Assembly (NCBI GenBank): GCA_021801025.1 | Contig: JAJYYK010000008.1 | Span: forward strand, 1 to 64,000 | Direction: 5' to 3' | Source: Pseudomonadota bacterium | Lineage (GTDB): Bacteria; Pseudomonadota; Gammaproteobacteria; Burkholderiales; Sulfuriferulaceae | DNA: 64,000 nt | Shown: positions 8,936-16,809 of the stretch, piece after piece | How the letters are laid out: every line of letters begins with the position of its first letter | Position numbering within the stretch: the stretch's first letter is position 1 | Notes under the pieces: generated by a model | The model's input: the letters and a program-made list of their open reading frames with translations, nothing else | Told to the model about the DNA's origin: nothing | Database searches by the model: none | Position numbers and translations under genes: made by a program

Positions 8936-10525
8936 TTATACCTTGGGTTCGTCAGCCTGGGCTTGCGTGCGGGCCAGAGCGGCTTGAATGGTTGCCGCAG
9001 CATCGGCGTCGGGTGTTGGTTTAATTGCCGATTTTTGCGCCAATCTTTCGGCGCGTTCACGTTGGTCCCGTTCCAGGCGTGCAGTACGCGATTCAAACCG
9101 TTCGCGAGCGAGGTTGGCGGCACGCTCAGCAGATTTTAGGGTTGAAATTTCACTTTTTGCAAAGCGGTAATAATTGACCAGCGGAATATGGCTGGGGCAA
9201 ACATAACTGCAACAACCGCATTCGATGCAGTCAAACAAGCTGTATTGTTGCGCCTTGTCAAAGTGTTTGCTTTTGGAAAACCAGTAAAGCTCTTGTGGTT
9301 GAAGGTCGGCAGGGCAAGCATCTGCGCAACGTGTACAACGAATGCATTCCCTCGCAGGGGGGGGGGCGGGAAACAGACGAGCGGATTTGACCAGAATGCA
9401 GTTGGTGGCTTTGACTACCGGCGCAGCCATGTCTGCCAATTCAAAACCCATCATGGGGCCTCCCATCAGACTGCCGGTAACAGGTTCGGGATGAGTGCCC
9501 GCCAGCGCAAGCAATTCGTTAATCGGTGTGCCAATCAACACCTCCCGGTTGTGAGGCAGGCCGACATTGCCCGTGACGGTGATTACGCGTGAAATGAGGG
9601 GTTCGCCATGATTGATGGCGCGGTGGACCGCCAGTGCGGTACCTACATTGAAGGTGGCTACACCCACGTCAGTGGAACGCCCACCTGAAGGCACTTCTTT
9701 TCCTGTGATGATTTTAATCATTTGCTTGGCGCCACCGCTGGGATACAGGGTGGGAATACTGACAATCTCAACCGGAAAATCGACTTGTTTTGTTGCTGCG
9801 GACATTGCTGCAATGGCTTCAGGCTTGTTGTCTTCGATGCCAACCAGTACCCGGTCAGACTGGAGCAGGTAACGCATCACTGCTGCGCCCTGCAAAATAC
9901 CCTCTGCACGTTCGCGCATGATGGCATCGTCGCACGTAATCCACGGCTCACATTCCCCGCCGTTAAGCAGCAAAGTGGGCACCCTTTTTATTTTCCCCGG
10001 ATTCAGTTTGATGAACGTTGGAAACACTGCGCCACCCAGGCCAGCAATACCCATGTCACGCAATAAATTACGCAAGGTACTGGGGTGCTCGTTAAGATAA
10101 TCCGTGGGTGTACGTGGCACCCAGGTGTTTTTGCCATCGGGTTGAATATGGATGCACAAACCGGGCAAGCCGGAAGGGTGTGGCACAGCGTGCGGCGCAA
10201 TAGCGGAGACCGTGCCTGAAGTAGGTGCGTGGGCCGCCACGGACATATAGCCGTCAGCCTGCGCAATGATTTGACCGGTGTCCACATGGTCACCTACCGC
10301 GACGCATGGGCGTCCCGCCTCACCAATGTGTTGTTGCACAGAAACAATGAGTTTGGTGGGGATGAAGACAGGCATAATCGGACGACCCGAGGACGCGCTT
10401 TTGTGTTCTTCGGGATGTACACCACCATGAAAAGTGTAGAGGACGCCCTGGAAAACTGTTTTTTTATTGGGCGCGTTGCTGTATTGCCCCGCGCTTATAT
10501 TTTGTTTGTCTGATGTCTCGTTCAT
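8936..10525 (-). CDS. rsxC: Rsx/Rnf electron transport complex subunit C
   Basis: Peripheral NADH/FMN-binding iron-sulfur subunit. The 529-residue protein has the RnfC N-terminal domain (FHGGVHPEEHK), a NuoF-like nucleotide-binding core (GLGGAVFPTFIKL, LLNGGECEPWITCDD), and two ferredoxin sites, CIRCTRCADACP (Cys394-404) and CIECGCCSYVCP (Cys433-443). The Ala-rich C-terminal extension is short compared with the ~740-residue E. coli protein. A run of ten C residues in the coding strand (9357-9366) encodes Pro387-390 immediately before the first FeS site. A slip there would cut off both clusters. Confidence 0.96.
   Translation of the reverse strand: MNETSDKQNISAGQYSNAPNKKTVFQGVLYTFHGGVHPEEHKSASSGRPIMPVFIPTKLIVSVQQHIGEAGRPCVAVGDHVDTGQIIAQADGYMSVAAHAPTSGTVSAIAPHAVPHPSGLPGLCIHIQPDGKNTWVPRTPTDYLNEHPSTLRNLLRDMGIAGLGGAVFPTFIKLNPGKIKRVPTLLLNGGECEPWITCDDAIMRERAEGILQGAAVMRYLLQSDRVLVGIEDNKPEAIAAMSAATKQVDFPVEIVSIPTLYPSGGAKQMIKIITGKEVPSGGRSTDVGVATFNVGTALAVHRAINHGEPLISRVITVTGNVGLPHNREVLIGTPINELLALAGTHPEPVTGSLMGGPMMGFELADMAAPVVKATNCILVKSARLFPAPPPARECIRCTRCADACPADLQPQELYWFSKSKHFDKAQQYSLFDCIECGCCSYVCPSHIPLVNYYRFAKSEISTLKSAERAANLARERFESRTARLERDQRERAERLAQKSAIKPTPDADAAATIQAALARTQAQADEPKV
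9357..9366. repeat. Ten-base homopolymer in rsxC
   Basis: Ten consecutive G on the plus strand (C on the coding strand) inside rsxC, just before the codons for the first cysteine cluster. Tracts of this length change by slippage, and any change other than a multiple of three would remove both 4Fe-4S motifs. Confidence 0.85.
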
Positions 10526-10624
10526 TACGTTCCGTTTGCCTGATACTGTATGCCAAAAATCAAGTTCTACGATTGATCCAGGGTGTGGGTTATGGATAGT
10601 ATGCGATGGCTGCTTTGATAAAAA

Positions 10625-11185
10625 TCAGTGCGCTACTGTAATGGGTGTAACGGGGTATTTCCATTTCCAGGTGGTTAAGGTCTCGGAAACGGGTACCATC
10701 GAAATACAATCAACCGGACAGGGCGCAACACACAGCTCACAACCGGTACATTCCTTCGCAATCACTGTATGCATTTGTTTGGCTGCACCGAGTATGGCAT
10801 CCACGGGACAGGCCTGTAAGCAAAGCGTGCATCCGATACAAAGCGTTTCATCAATCACGGCAACAGACTTGGGTTTGGTTTGCCCCGTTTCGGCATTGAG
10901 CGGTTTAAATTCCACCCCCAACAATTCAGCCAGCTTGCGAATGCCGGCTTCACCACCTGGGGGGCAGCGATTGATGTCTGCTTTGCCTTCGGCCATCGCT
11001 TTTGCATAAGGTTTGCAACCGGGAAAGCCGCATTGGCCACATTGCGTTTGCGGCAAAATGGCATCAATTTTTTCTACCAGCGGATCTTCTTTGACTTTGT
11101 AGCGAACTGCGGCATAACCCAACGCAGCGCCCAGCGCCAGGGCGAGCCCTGACATCACCAGCACCGCTAAAATGGCCACGGTCAT
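10625..11185 (-). CDS. rsxB: Rsx/Rnf electron transport complex subunit B
   Basis: Ferredoxin-like subunit that passes electrons from RsxC into the membrane part. The 186-residue protein has an N-terminal membrane anchor (residues 3-25), a CGQCGFPGC four-cysteine site with the distal YAKAMAEG segment, and two [4Fe-4S] motifs [12 protein letters not shown] and [12 protein letters not shown]. Its ATG overlaps the rsxA stop (ATGA). About 100 bp separate it from rsxC, the widest gap in the A-to-G part of the operon. Confidence 0.96.
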   Translation of the reverse strand: MTVAILAVLVMSGLALALGAALGYAAVRYKVKEDPLVEKIDAILPQTQCGQCGFPGCKPYAKAMAEGKADINRCPPGGEAGIRKLAELLGVEFKPLNAETGQTKPKSVAVIDETLCIGCTLCLQACPVDAILGAAKQMHTVIAKECTGCELCVAPCPVDCISMVPVSETLTTWKWKYPVTPITVAH

Positions 11186-11766
11186 GGTTTAACCATGCCC
11201 GAAAAGCCCATAAAGGCCAAACTCATGATACCGGCCGTAATCATGGCAATGCTGGTGCCCCGAAATATGGCGGGCATGTCCGCGCCATCCAGACGTTCAC
11301 GCAGACCCGCAAACAGGATGAGGGTGAGCGAGAAACCGACTGAACCGCCAAAACCAAAAAACAGGGACTGAATAAAATTATGTTGCGCTTGCACATTGAG
11401 CAGGGGAATGCCCAGCACGGCGCAGTTGGTGGTGATCAGTGGCAGATAAATGCCCAATACACGAAATAAAACCGGGCTGGTTTTTCTGACAAACATTTCG
11501 GTGAAACCGACAATGCCAGCAATGACGACAATGAACGACAACGTGCGCAAATAAGCCAAATCAGTGCCCAGCAGGTAGTGGTTAATTAAATAACTGGTAC
11601 CCGAACCCAGTGTGAGCACAAAAGAAGTCGCAGCGCCCATGCCGACAGCGGTTTCCAGTTTTTTGGAGACGCCAAAGAACGGGCACATGCCCAATACCTT
11701 GGCCATGACAATATTATTGACAAATACCGTACCCACCAGAATGAGCAGATAGTTCTGAATGTCCAT
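11182..11766 (-). CDS. rsxA: Rsx/Rnf electron transport complex subunit A
   Basis: First gene of the rsx operon. The 194-residue membrane protein has about six hydrophobic segments. Conserved motifs are [16 protein letters not shown] and [12 protein letters not shown]; the paired Cys are thought to hold an FeS centre in the membrane core of Rnf/Nqr-type complexes. It ends GFSGMVKP and overlaps rsxB by four bases. It is transcribed away from aroC across a 229-bp intergenic region. Confidence 0.96.
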   Translation of the reverse strand: MDIQNYLLILVGTVFVNNIVMAKVLGMCPFFGVSKKLETAVGMGAATSFVLTLGSGTSYLINHYLLGTDLAYLRTLSFIVVIAGIVGFTEMFVRKTSPVLFRVLGIYLPLITTNCAVLGIPLLNVQAQHNFIQSLFFGFGGSVGFSLTLILFAGLRERLDGADMPAIFRGTSIAMITAGIMSLAFMGFSGMVKP

Positions 11767-11943
11767 GAGTAATCAGGCGCCTCTAAAAATAAAATTTAAC
11801 TGCAATTTTTGCACAAAATGAATACCAGTGCAGTGGCAACATCAGAATTTGATTATTATCCGACGGCTGGGTGTGATTTTCAACCTAAATATAAGGTGTT
11901 TGTCAGGTTAGTGCAAAATTTTAAACGTGGAATGTCGCGTCGG

Positions 11944-11957
11944 CACATTATAATGTG
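11944..11957. promoter_or_regulatory. Palindrome containing a TATAAT box upstream of aroC
   Basis: CACATTATAATGTG (11944-11957) is a perfect 14-bp palindrome and contains a consensus -10 hexamer (11949-11954). It lies 39 bp before the aroC start in the divergent rsxA/aroC region. No strong -35 is seen. It may be a promoter, a repressor site, or both. Confidence 0.35.
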
Positions 11958-11995
11958 GGAAAATTAAAGCTAATCTTGATTCGCAGAGGGTCGTC

Positions 11996-13090
11996 ATGTC
12001 AGGCAACAGTTTGGGTAATTTATTTCGGGTCACTTCGTTTGGTGAGTCGCATGGGCCGGCCATTGGGTGTGTGGTGGATGGTTGTCCGCCGGGCATGGAT
12101 TTAAGCGAGTCGGATATCCAGGCCGATCTGGATCGGCGCAAACCGGGGACTTCCCGTCATGTCACACAACGACGCGAATCCGATACGGTACAAATTCTGT
12201 CGGGCGTATTCGAAGGCAAGACCACCGGCACGCCGATTGCTCTGGTCATTCATAACGAAGACCAGCGCAGCAAAGACTACGGCAATTTGGCGGATACCTT
12301 TCGTCCCGGCCATGCCGATTATACTTACTGGAAAAAATACGGTATCCGCGATTATCGGGGCGGCGGACGTTCTTCGGCACGTGAAACGGCCGTACGCGTC
12401 GCAGCGGGTGCGATTGCGCGCAAATGGCTGCATGAGCGTTTTGGTGTGGTCATCAGGGGGTATATGTCGCAGTTGGGGCCGATTGTACTGCCCTTCAAAA
12501 GTTGGGCAGATGTGAATGCCAATGCGTTTTTTTCGCCAGATGCTGACAGTGTGCTGATGCTGGAACAATACATGGACGATTTGCGCCGTTCCGGCGATTC
12601 CATCGGCGCCAGGGTGACTGTGGTGGGCGAACACGTACCCGCAGGGTGGGGTGAACCGGTTTATGATCGCCTGGATGCTGATTTGGCGCATGCCTTAATG
12701 GGGATTAACGCTGTCAAGGGCGTGGAAATCGGCGCAGGATTCGCGGCAATTACCCAACGAGGTAGCGAGCATGGGGATGAAATCACCCCAGAGGGTTTTT
12801 TGTCTAACCACGCAGGCGGCGTGCTGGGCGGTATTTCCAGCGGGCAGGACATTGTCGCGCACATTGCCATCAAGCCGACATCCAGCATTCGTATCCCTCG
12901 CCGTTCCATTAACCGGCAAGGCGAAGCAGTGATGGTGGAAACCCATGGTCGGCATGATCCGTGTGTGGGTATCCGTGCTACACCGATTGCCGAAGCAATG
13001 ATGGCCATCGTGTTGATGGACCATGCTTTGATGCACCGGGCGCAATGTGGGGACGTGCCCGTCAGTCCAACCCCTTTCCCGAAGAAATGA
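11996..13090 (+). CDS. aroC: Chorismate synthase
   Basis: Converts EPSP to chorismate, the last shared step to aromatic amino acids and folate, using reduced FMN. The 364-residue protein has all three family signatures: [16 protein letters not shown] near the start, [18 protein letters not shown] around residue 125, and RDP-type motif near the end ([17 protein letters not shown]). Length is typical. The start ([12 protein letters not shown]) has an AGAGGG ribosome-binding site. It converges on dapD with 73 bp between and no obvious terminator. Confidence 0.98.
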   Translation: MSGNSLGNLFRVTSFGESHGPAIGCVVDGCPPGMDLSESDIQADLDRRKPGTSRHVTQRRESDTVQILSGVFEGKTTGTPIALVIHNEDQRSKDYGNLADTFRPGHADYTYWKKYGIRDYRGGGRSSARETAVRVAAGAIARKWLHERFGVVIRGYMSQLGPIVLPFKSWADVNANAFFSPDADSVLMLEQYMDDLRRSGDSIGARVTVVGEHVPAGWGEPVYDRLDADLAHALMGINAVKGVEIGAGFAAITQRGSEHGDEITPEGFLSNHAGGVLGGISSGQDIVAHIAIKPTSSIRIPRRSINRQGEAVMVETHGRHDPCVGIRATPIAEAMMAIVLMDHALMHRAQCGDVPVSPTPFPKK

Positions 13091-13163
13091 GGGAGCGCGG
13101 ACCGGCATTGAACTGGGATTATTGCGTCGGACTTATGCTACGTTAACCCTGCGTACAGTTGAC

Positions 13164-13985
13164 TTACACATCGCGCAACAATTCATTGATACCGACTTTG
13201 CTGCGGGTTTTTTCGTCCACTTTTTTGACAATCACCGCGCAATACAGGCTGTAACGACCATCTTTTGAAGGCAGGTTGCCGCTGACCACTACGGACCCGG
13301 CCGGGATTCGGCCATAGCTGACTTCGCCGGTTTCGCGGTCATAAATTTTGGTGGATTGTCCGATGTACACGCCCATGGAAATCACCGCATTGTCTTCCAC
13401 GATGACGCCTTCCACCACTTCGGAACGCGCGCCGATGAAGCAGTTGTCACCAATGATGGTGGGGTTGGCCTGTACCGGCTCCAGTACGCCGCCGATGCCG
13501 ACACCACCGGAAAGGTGGACGTTTTTGCCGATTTGCGCGCAGGAGCCGACAGTTGCCCAGGTGTCCACCATGGTGCCGCTGTCGACATAAGCGCCGATAT
13601 TGACGTAGGACGGCATGAGGATCACGCCCTTACCGATGAAGCTGCCGCGTCGCGCGGTGGCGGGAGGCACCACCCGGAAACCGCCGGCACGGAAATCATC
13701 GCTACTGTAATTGGCAAATTTGGACGGGATTTTGTCAAAATATTGCGTGCTGCCGCCAGCCATGAGCACGTTATCTTCTAATCTGAATGACAGCAACACC
13801 GCTTTTTTAAGCCATTGGTGGGTGACCCACTCGCCATTTTGCTTGCTGGCGACACGCAGTTCACCACAGTCCAGTCCAGCGATCACTTCGGTAATGGCCT
13901 GTTTTAATTCCTTGCTGGCGTTGCCGGGGTTGATGTCAGCGCGTTGTTCAAAAGCCTGTTCGATAATGCCTTGTAAAGCGCTCAT
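13164..13985 (-). CDS. dapD: Tetrahydrodipicolinate N-succinyltransferase
   Basis: Succinylase branch of lysine and diaminopimelate synthesis: transfers succinyl from succinyl-CoA to tetrahydrodipicolinate. The 273-residue protein has the left-handed beta-helix hexapeptide repeats (for example [20 protein letters not shown]) and the [15 protein letters not shown] region. It ends as expected with a short tail. It lies 12 bp downstream of dapC and is probably cotranscribed with it. Confidence 0.97.
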   Translation of the reverse strand: MSALQGIIEQAFEQRADINPGNASKELKQAITEVIAGLDCGELRVASKQNGEWVTHQWLKKAVLLSFRLEDNVLMAGGSTQYFDKIPSKFANYSSDDFRAGGFRVVPPATARRGSFIGKGVILMPSYVNIGAYVDSGTMVDTWATVGSCAQIGKNVHLSGGVGIGGVLEPVQANPTIIGDNCFIGARSEVVEGVIVEDNAVISMGVYIGQSTKIYDRETGEVSYGRIPAGSVVVSGNLPSKDGRYSLYCAVIVKKVDEKTRSKVGINELLRDV

Positions 13986-13997
13986 ATTTCGGGTTCC

Positions 13998-15206
13998 TTA
14001 GGTTTGATTGTTAACTTGTTGATATAAGATAATTATTTTGTTTGCCGCTTCTATGCAGGCTGCCAGCGGGGCGACCAGTGCTACGCGAACATAGCCATAA
14101 CCGGGGTTGAAACCACCAAAATTGCGTGCGAGGTAGCTGCCCGGCAACACGGTGACATGGTGTTGACGATATAATTCTCGTGCGAACACGGTGTCGTCAC
14201 CAGGCACCTTCAACCACAGGTAAAATGCGGCATCGGGTGCGCCAGAAGGAAGTAAAGTTTGGAGTATGGGCAGGGTGGCGGCGAATTTTTTCTTGTATAA
14301 AAGCCGGTTTTCCTGCACATGAATTTCGTCATCCCAGGCACGGGCGCTGGCCATTTGGACAGTGGGCGACATGGCAGAACCGTGGTAAGTACGGTACAGC
14401 AAAAACTTTTGAATTAAAGCAGCATCTCCCGCGACAAAGCCCGAGCGCATTCCCGGCACATTGGACCGTTTGGACAGGCTTCCGAACACCACCAGCTTTG
14501 CATAATCGTGTCGTCCGAGCTGGTGAGCCGCTTCCAGTGCGCCGAGCGGCGGATGGGTTTCGTCGAAATAAATTTCGGAATAGCATTCGTCAGCAGCGAT
14601 GATAAAGCCATAGCGGTCAGACAAATCAAACAGTTTACGCCACTCATCCAGGTTCATCACATGGCCGGTGGGATTGCCGGGTGAGCAGACATACACCAAT
14701 TGGGTGGCTTGCAGCACATCATCCGGCACATCTTCAAACCGCATGCGAAAATTGTGTTCGGGTAGCGTCGGTAAATACCATGGCGTGGCACCAGCCAGTA
14801 AAGCGGCACCTTCATAAATCTGGTAAAACGGATTGGGTGCAATAACCACCGGAGGCTTGTTAGCAGTGGTGTCGATCACCGCTTGCGCAAAGGAAAATAA
14901 AGCTTCCCGGCTACCATTGACCGGCAAAATTTGCTGCGTGGCATCCAGTGCCGGAATTGGATAGCGACGCGCCAACCAGGCTGAGATTGACTCGCGTAGC
15001 TGGGGTAGCCCTAAAGTAGAAGGGTAATTGGACAGGCCATCAAAATGCTCAATCAGCGCGGTTTTGATGAGGTCTGGCGTGGCATGCCGCGGTTCGCCGA
15101 TAGACAAATCAATCGGGCTGCATTGCGGATTAGGCGTAATCCCTGCAAACAGCTCCCGCAGTTTCTGGAACGGGTAGGTTTGCAGATGATCAAGGTTGGG
15201 ATTCAT
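13998..15206 (-). CDS. dapC: Succinyldiaminopimelate transaminase
   Basis: Class I PLP-dependent aminotransferase of 402 residues. Motifs are PNPFYQIYEGAALLAGA, CSPGNPTGHVM and the PLP lysine in FGSLSKRSNVPGMRSGF. The start MNPNLDHLQTYPFQKLREL is typical of proteobacterial DapC. Its place directly upstream of dapD supports a role in lysine/peptidoglycan precursor synthesis rather than general transamination. Confidence 0.92.
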   Translation of the reverse strand: MNPNLDHLQTYPFQKLRELFAGITPNPQCSPIDLSIGEPRHATPDLIKTALIEHFDGLSNYPSTLGLPQLRESISAWLARRYPIPALDATQQILPVNGSREALFSFAQAVIDTTANKPPVVIAPNPFYQIYEGAALLAGATPWYLPTLPEHNFRMRFEDVPDDVLQATQLVYVCSPGNPTGHVMNLDEWRKLFDLSDRYGFIIAADECYSEIYFDETHPPLGALEAAHQLGRHDYAKLVVFGSLSKRSNVPGMRSGFVAGDAALIQKFLLYRTYHGSAMSPTVQMASARAWDDEIHVQENRLLYKKKFAATLPILQTLLPSGAPDAAFYLWLKVPGDDTVFARELYRQHHVTVLPGSYLARNFGGFNPGYGYVRVALVAPLAACIEAANKIIILYQQVNNQT

Positions 15207-15289
15207 TCACGAGCCCTAAATAATAAGTTGTGCTGAAACACACGAATCCTCAATTATAATCGGGACAAGATGACTTGCGGGAAAATGAG

Positions 15290-15316
15290 ATGAAAAATAG
15301 GGAAGCGGATCAGTGA
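15290..15316 (+). other. Eight-codon leader frame overlapping the EamA start
   Basis: An ATG at 15290 opens a tiny frame (MKNREADQ) whose TGA stop overlaps the GTG start of the transporter gene (GTGA at 15313-15316). A GGGA-rich stretch precedes it. It could be a coupling leader or chance; no independent support is visible. Confidence 0.25.
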
Positions 15317-16203
15317 TTACACATCAGGTGGCACACCAGGGGAAAGTCCTGGCGGTGTTTGGGTTGCTGATGAGCGCTGCAACTTGGGGAGTGATCTGGT
15401 ACCCTTACCGGTGCTTGAGTGCGGAAGGGGTGACGGGCTTAACTGCTTCCATGCTGACTTATGTGCTGGCATTGTTGATGGGGTTACCGCTGTATTGGCG
15501 AGATTTTGCTTCAGTTTGGCGTCATAAATGGGTTTGGTTGGTGCTGGCGCTCAGTGCTGGCGTCACCAACACGGGTTATGTGCTGGCAGTGATCCATGGC
15601 GAGGTGATGCGCGTGGCCCTGTTGTTTTACCTTGCGCCTTTATGGACGATTTTGTTTTCCCGGTTGATGTTGCGTGAGCGGCTTTCTATTACGGGCTATT
15701 GGGTGATGGGGCTGTCCATGACGGGTGCTGTCGTGATGTTGTGGCACACCGATGGCCGCTGGCCGTTGCCGAACAATGCATCGGAATGGTTGGGATTGGC
15801 TGCGGGTATGGGTTTTGCGTTTTCTAATGTCTGGGCGCGCAAAGTTGAACAAGTGAGTTTGGGTGCCAAGGCTTTGGCAATTTGGACCGGTTGTACCTTG
15901 TTGCCTATTCTGGGCTTATTGAATTCAGGTGTTCATCCACAGGCCATGTTGCATTACAACTGGACGGTGTGGGGGGAATTGGGCGCAGTGGCTCTGGCCA
16001 TGTTCGCCGCGACCCTGTTGATACAGAATGGTCTGGCGCGCGTGGCCGCAAATCGGGCGATTGTGATTTTGTTGTTTGAACTGGTGGTGACCGCTTTGTC
16101 GGCGTGGTGGTTAGCAGGAGAGATGCTGGTGGGTAAAGAATGGGTGGGGGCGGCCATGATTATGACAGCCAGTGTATTTTCAGGGCGTTTGGAACAATCA
16201 TGA
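15313..16203 (+). CDS. EamA/DMT-family membrane transporter
   Basis: Ten-helix transporter of the drug/metabolite superfamily, 296 residues, with two EamA repeats (about residues 12-140 and 155-290). LFYLAPLWTILFSRLMLRE lies at the end of the first repeat and ILLFELVVTALSAWWLAGE at the end of the second. The substrate cannot be told from the sequence. It appears to use a GTG start with GGGAAG seven bases upstream. A TATAAT at 15255-15260 could serve as its -10 box. It overlaps the next gene by four bases. Confidence 0.9.
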   Translation: MITHQVAHQGKVLAVFGLLMSAATWGVIWYPYRCLSAEGVTGLTASMLTYVLALLMGLPLYWRDFASVWRHKWVWLVLALSAGVTNTGYVLAVIHGEVMRVALLFYLAPLWTILFSRLMLRERLSITGYWVMGLSMTGAVVMLWHTDGRWPLPNNASEWLGLAAGMGFAFSNVWARKVEQVSLGAKALAIWTGCTLLPILGLLNSGVHPQAMLHYNWTVWGELGAVALAMFAATLLIQNGLARVAANRAIVILLFELVVTALSAWWLAGEMLVGKEWVGAAMIMTASVFSGRLEQS

Positions 16204-16718
16204 TGAACCAAATTTTGGCGGTGCATCATGTTGCTTTGTTAGTGAGTAATTTGCAGCGGGCACGTGAATTTTATGAAGGTGTGCTCGGTTTGGTGCCCGA
16301 TTTAGCCCGTCCGGTGATGAGGTTTGATGGGATATGGTACAGCTTGGGTGCGATACAAATTCATTTGCTGTGCTTGCCTCACGGGCATGGCGAATTGCCG
16401 CTCCAAATGATGGAACAGCACAGTCGCTCGCCCGTTTCCCCTCACTCCTTGCTCTCTCCCCCTCAGAGGGGAGAGAGGGACGAAGTCTCGCTTCGCGAGT
16501 TTCACGCTAATCCTGAAGCAGCGACAGCCAGTCCGCCGCATGGCGGGCGCGACCGTCACCTGGCTTTGCTGGCCACGGATTGGGATGGATTGCGCGCACG
16601 TTTAACCCAAAATAAAATCGCATACACCTTGAGCCAGTCTGGTCGGCGCGCATTATTTTGCCGAGATCCGGATGCGAATGTACTCGAACTGATTGCGGTC
16701 ACGGCTGGTCCGTTATAG
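16200..16718 (+). CDS. VOC/glyoxalase-family protein interrupted by an in-frame repetitive element
   Basis: The 172-residue protein is a vicinal-oxygen-chelate fold protein. It starts MMNQILAVHHVALLVSNLQ, continues REFYEGVLGL and later shows HGGRDRHLALLATDWDGLR and ALFCRDPDANVLEL. Between LCLP and NPEAATAS there are about 43 extra residues encoded by a dispersed palindromic repeat (16380-16508). Removing them rejoins an ordinary VOC sequence of about 129 residues. The frame is kept through the insert. The natural substrate is unknown; whether the protein still folds is open. It overlaps the transporter stop (ATGA). Confidence 0.88.
   Translation: MMNQILAVHHVALLVSNLQRAREFYEGVLGLVPDLARPVMRFDGIWYSLGAIQIHLLCLPHGHGELPLQMMEQHSRSPVSPHSLLSPPQRGERDEVSLREFHANPEAATASPPHGGRDRHLALLATDWDGLRARLTQNKIAYTLSQSGRRALFCRDPDANVLELIAVTAGPL
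16380..16511 (+). mobile_element. Dispersed palindromic element, copy 1 (inside VOC gene)
   Basis: About 129 bp inserted in frame in the VOC gene. It matches, in opposite orientation, the stretch at 22031-22159 over nearly its whole length with few mismatches and small indels. It contains two hairpins: CTCTCCCC with GGGGAGAG, and CGAAG with CTTCG around TCTCG. The right edge is at GCTAAT (16506-16511), and the left edge is near CATGGCGA (16384-16391). No transposase is encoded, so it resembles a REP/MITE-type element. Confidence 0.8.
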
Positions 16719-16809
16719 AATCTCGGGCAAATCAGACACAATGGATGGCGGGCAGCGGTCATTTGAATGGCGGTTGGTGGTAAATAAGTTAAAAAATGAG
16801 GAGCGATAC

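Noticed and set aside
12101-12691. Minus-strand frame of 196 codons inside aroC
   Set aside because: Shadow of chorismate synthase, whose family motifs are all on the plus strand.
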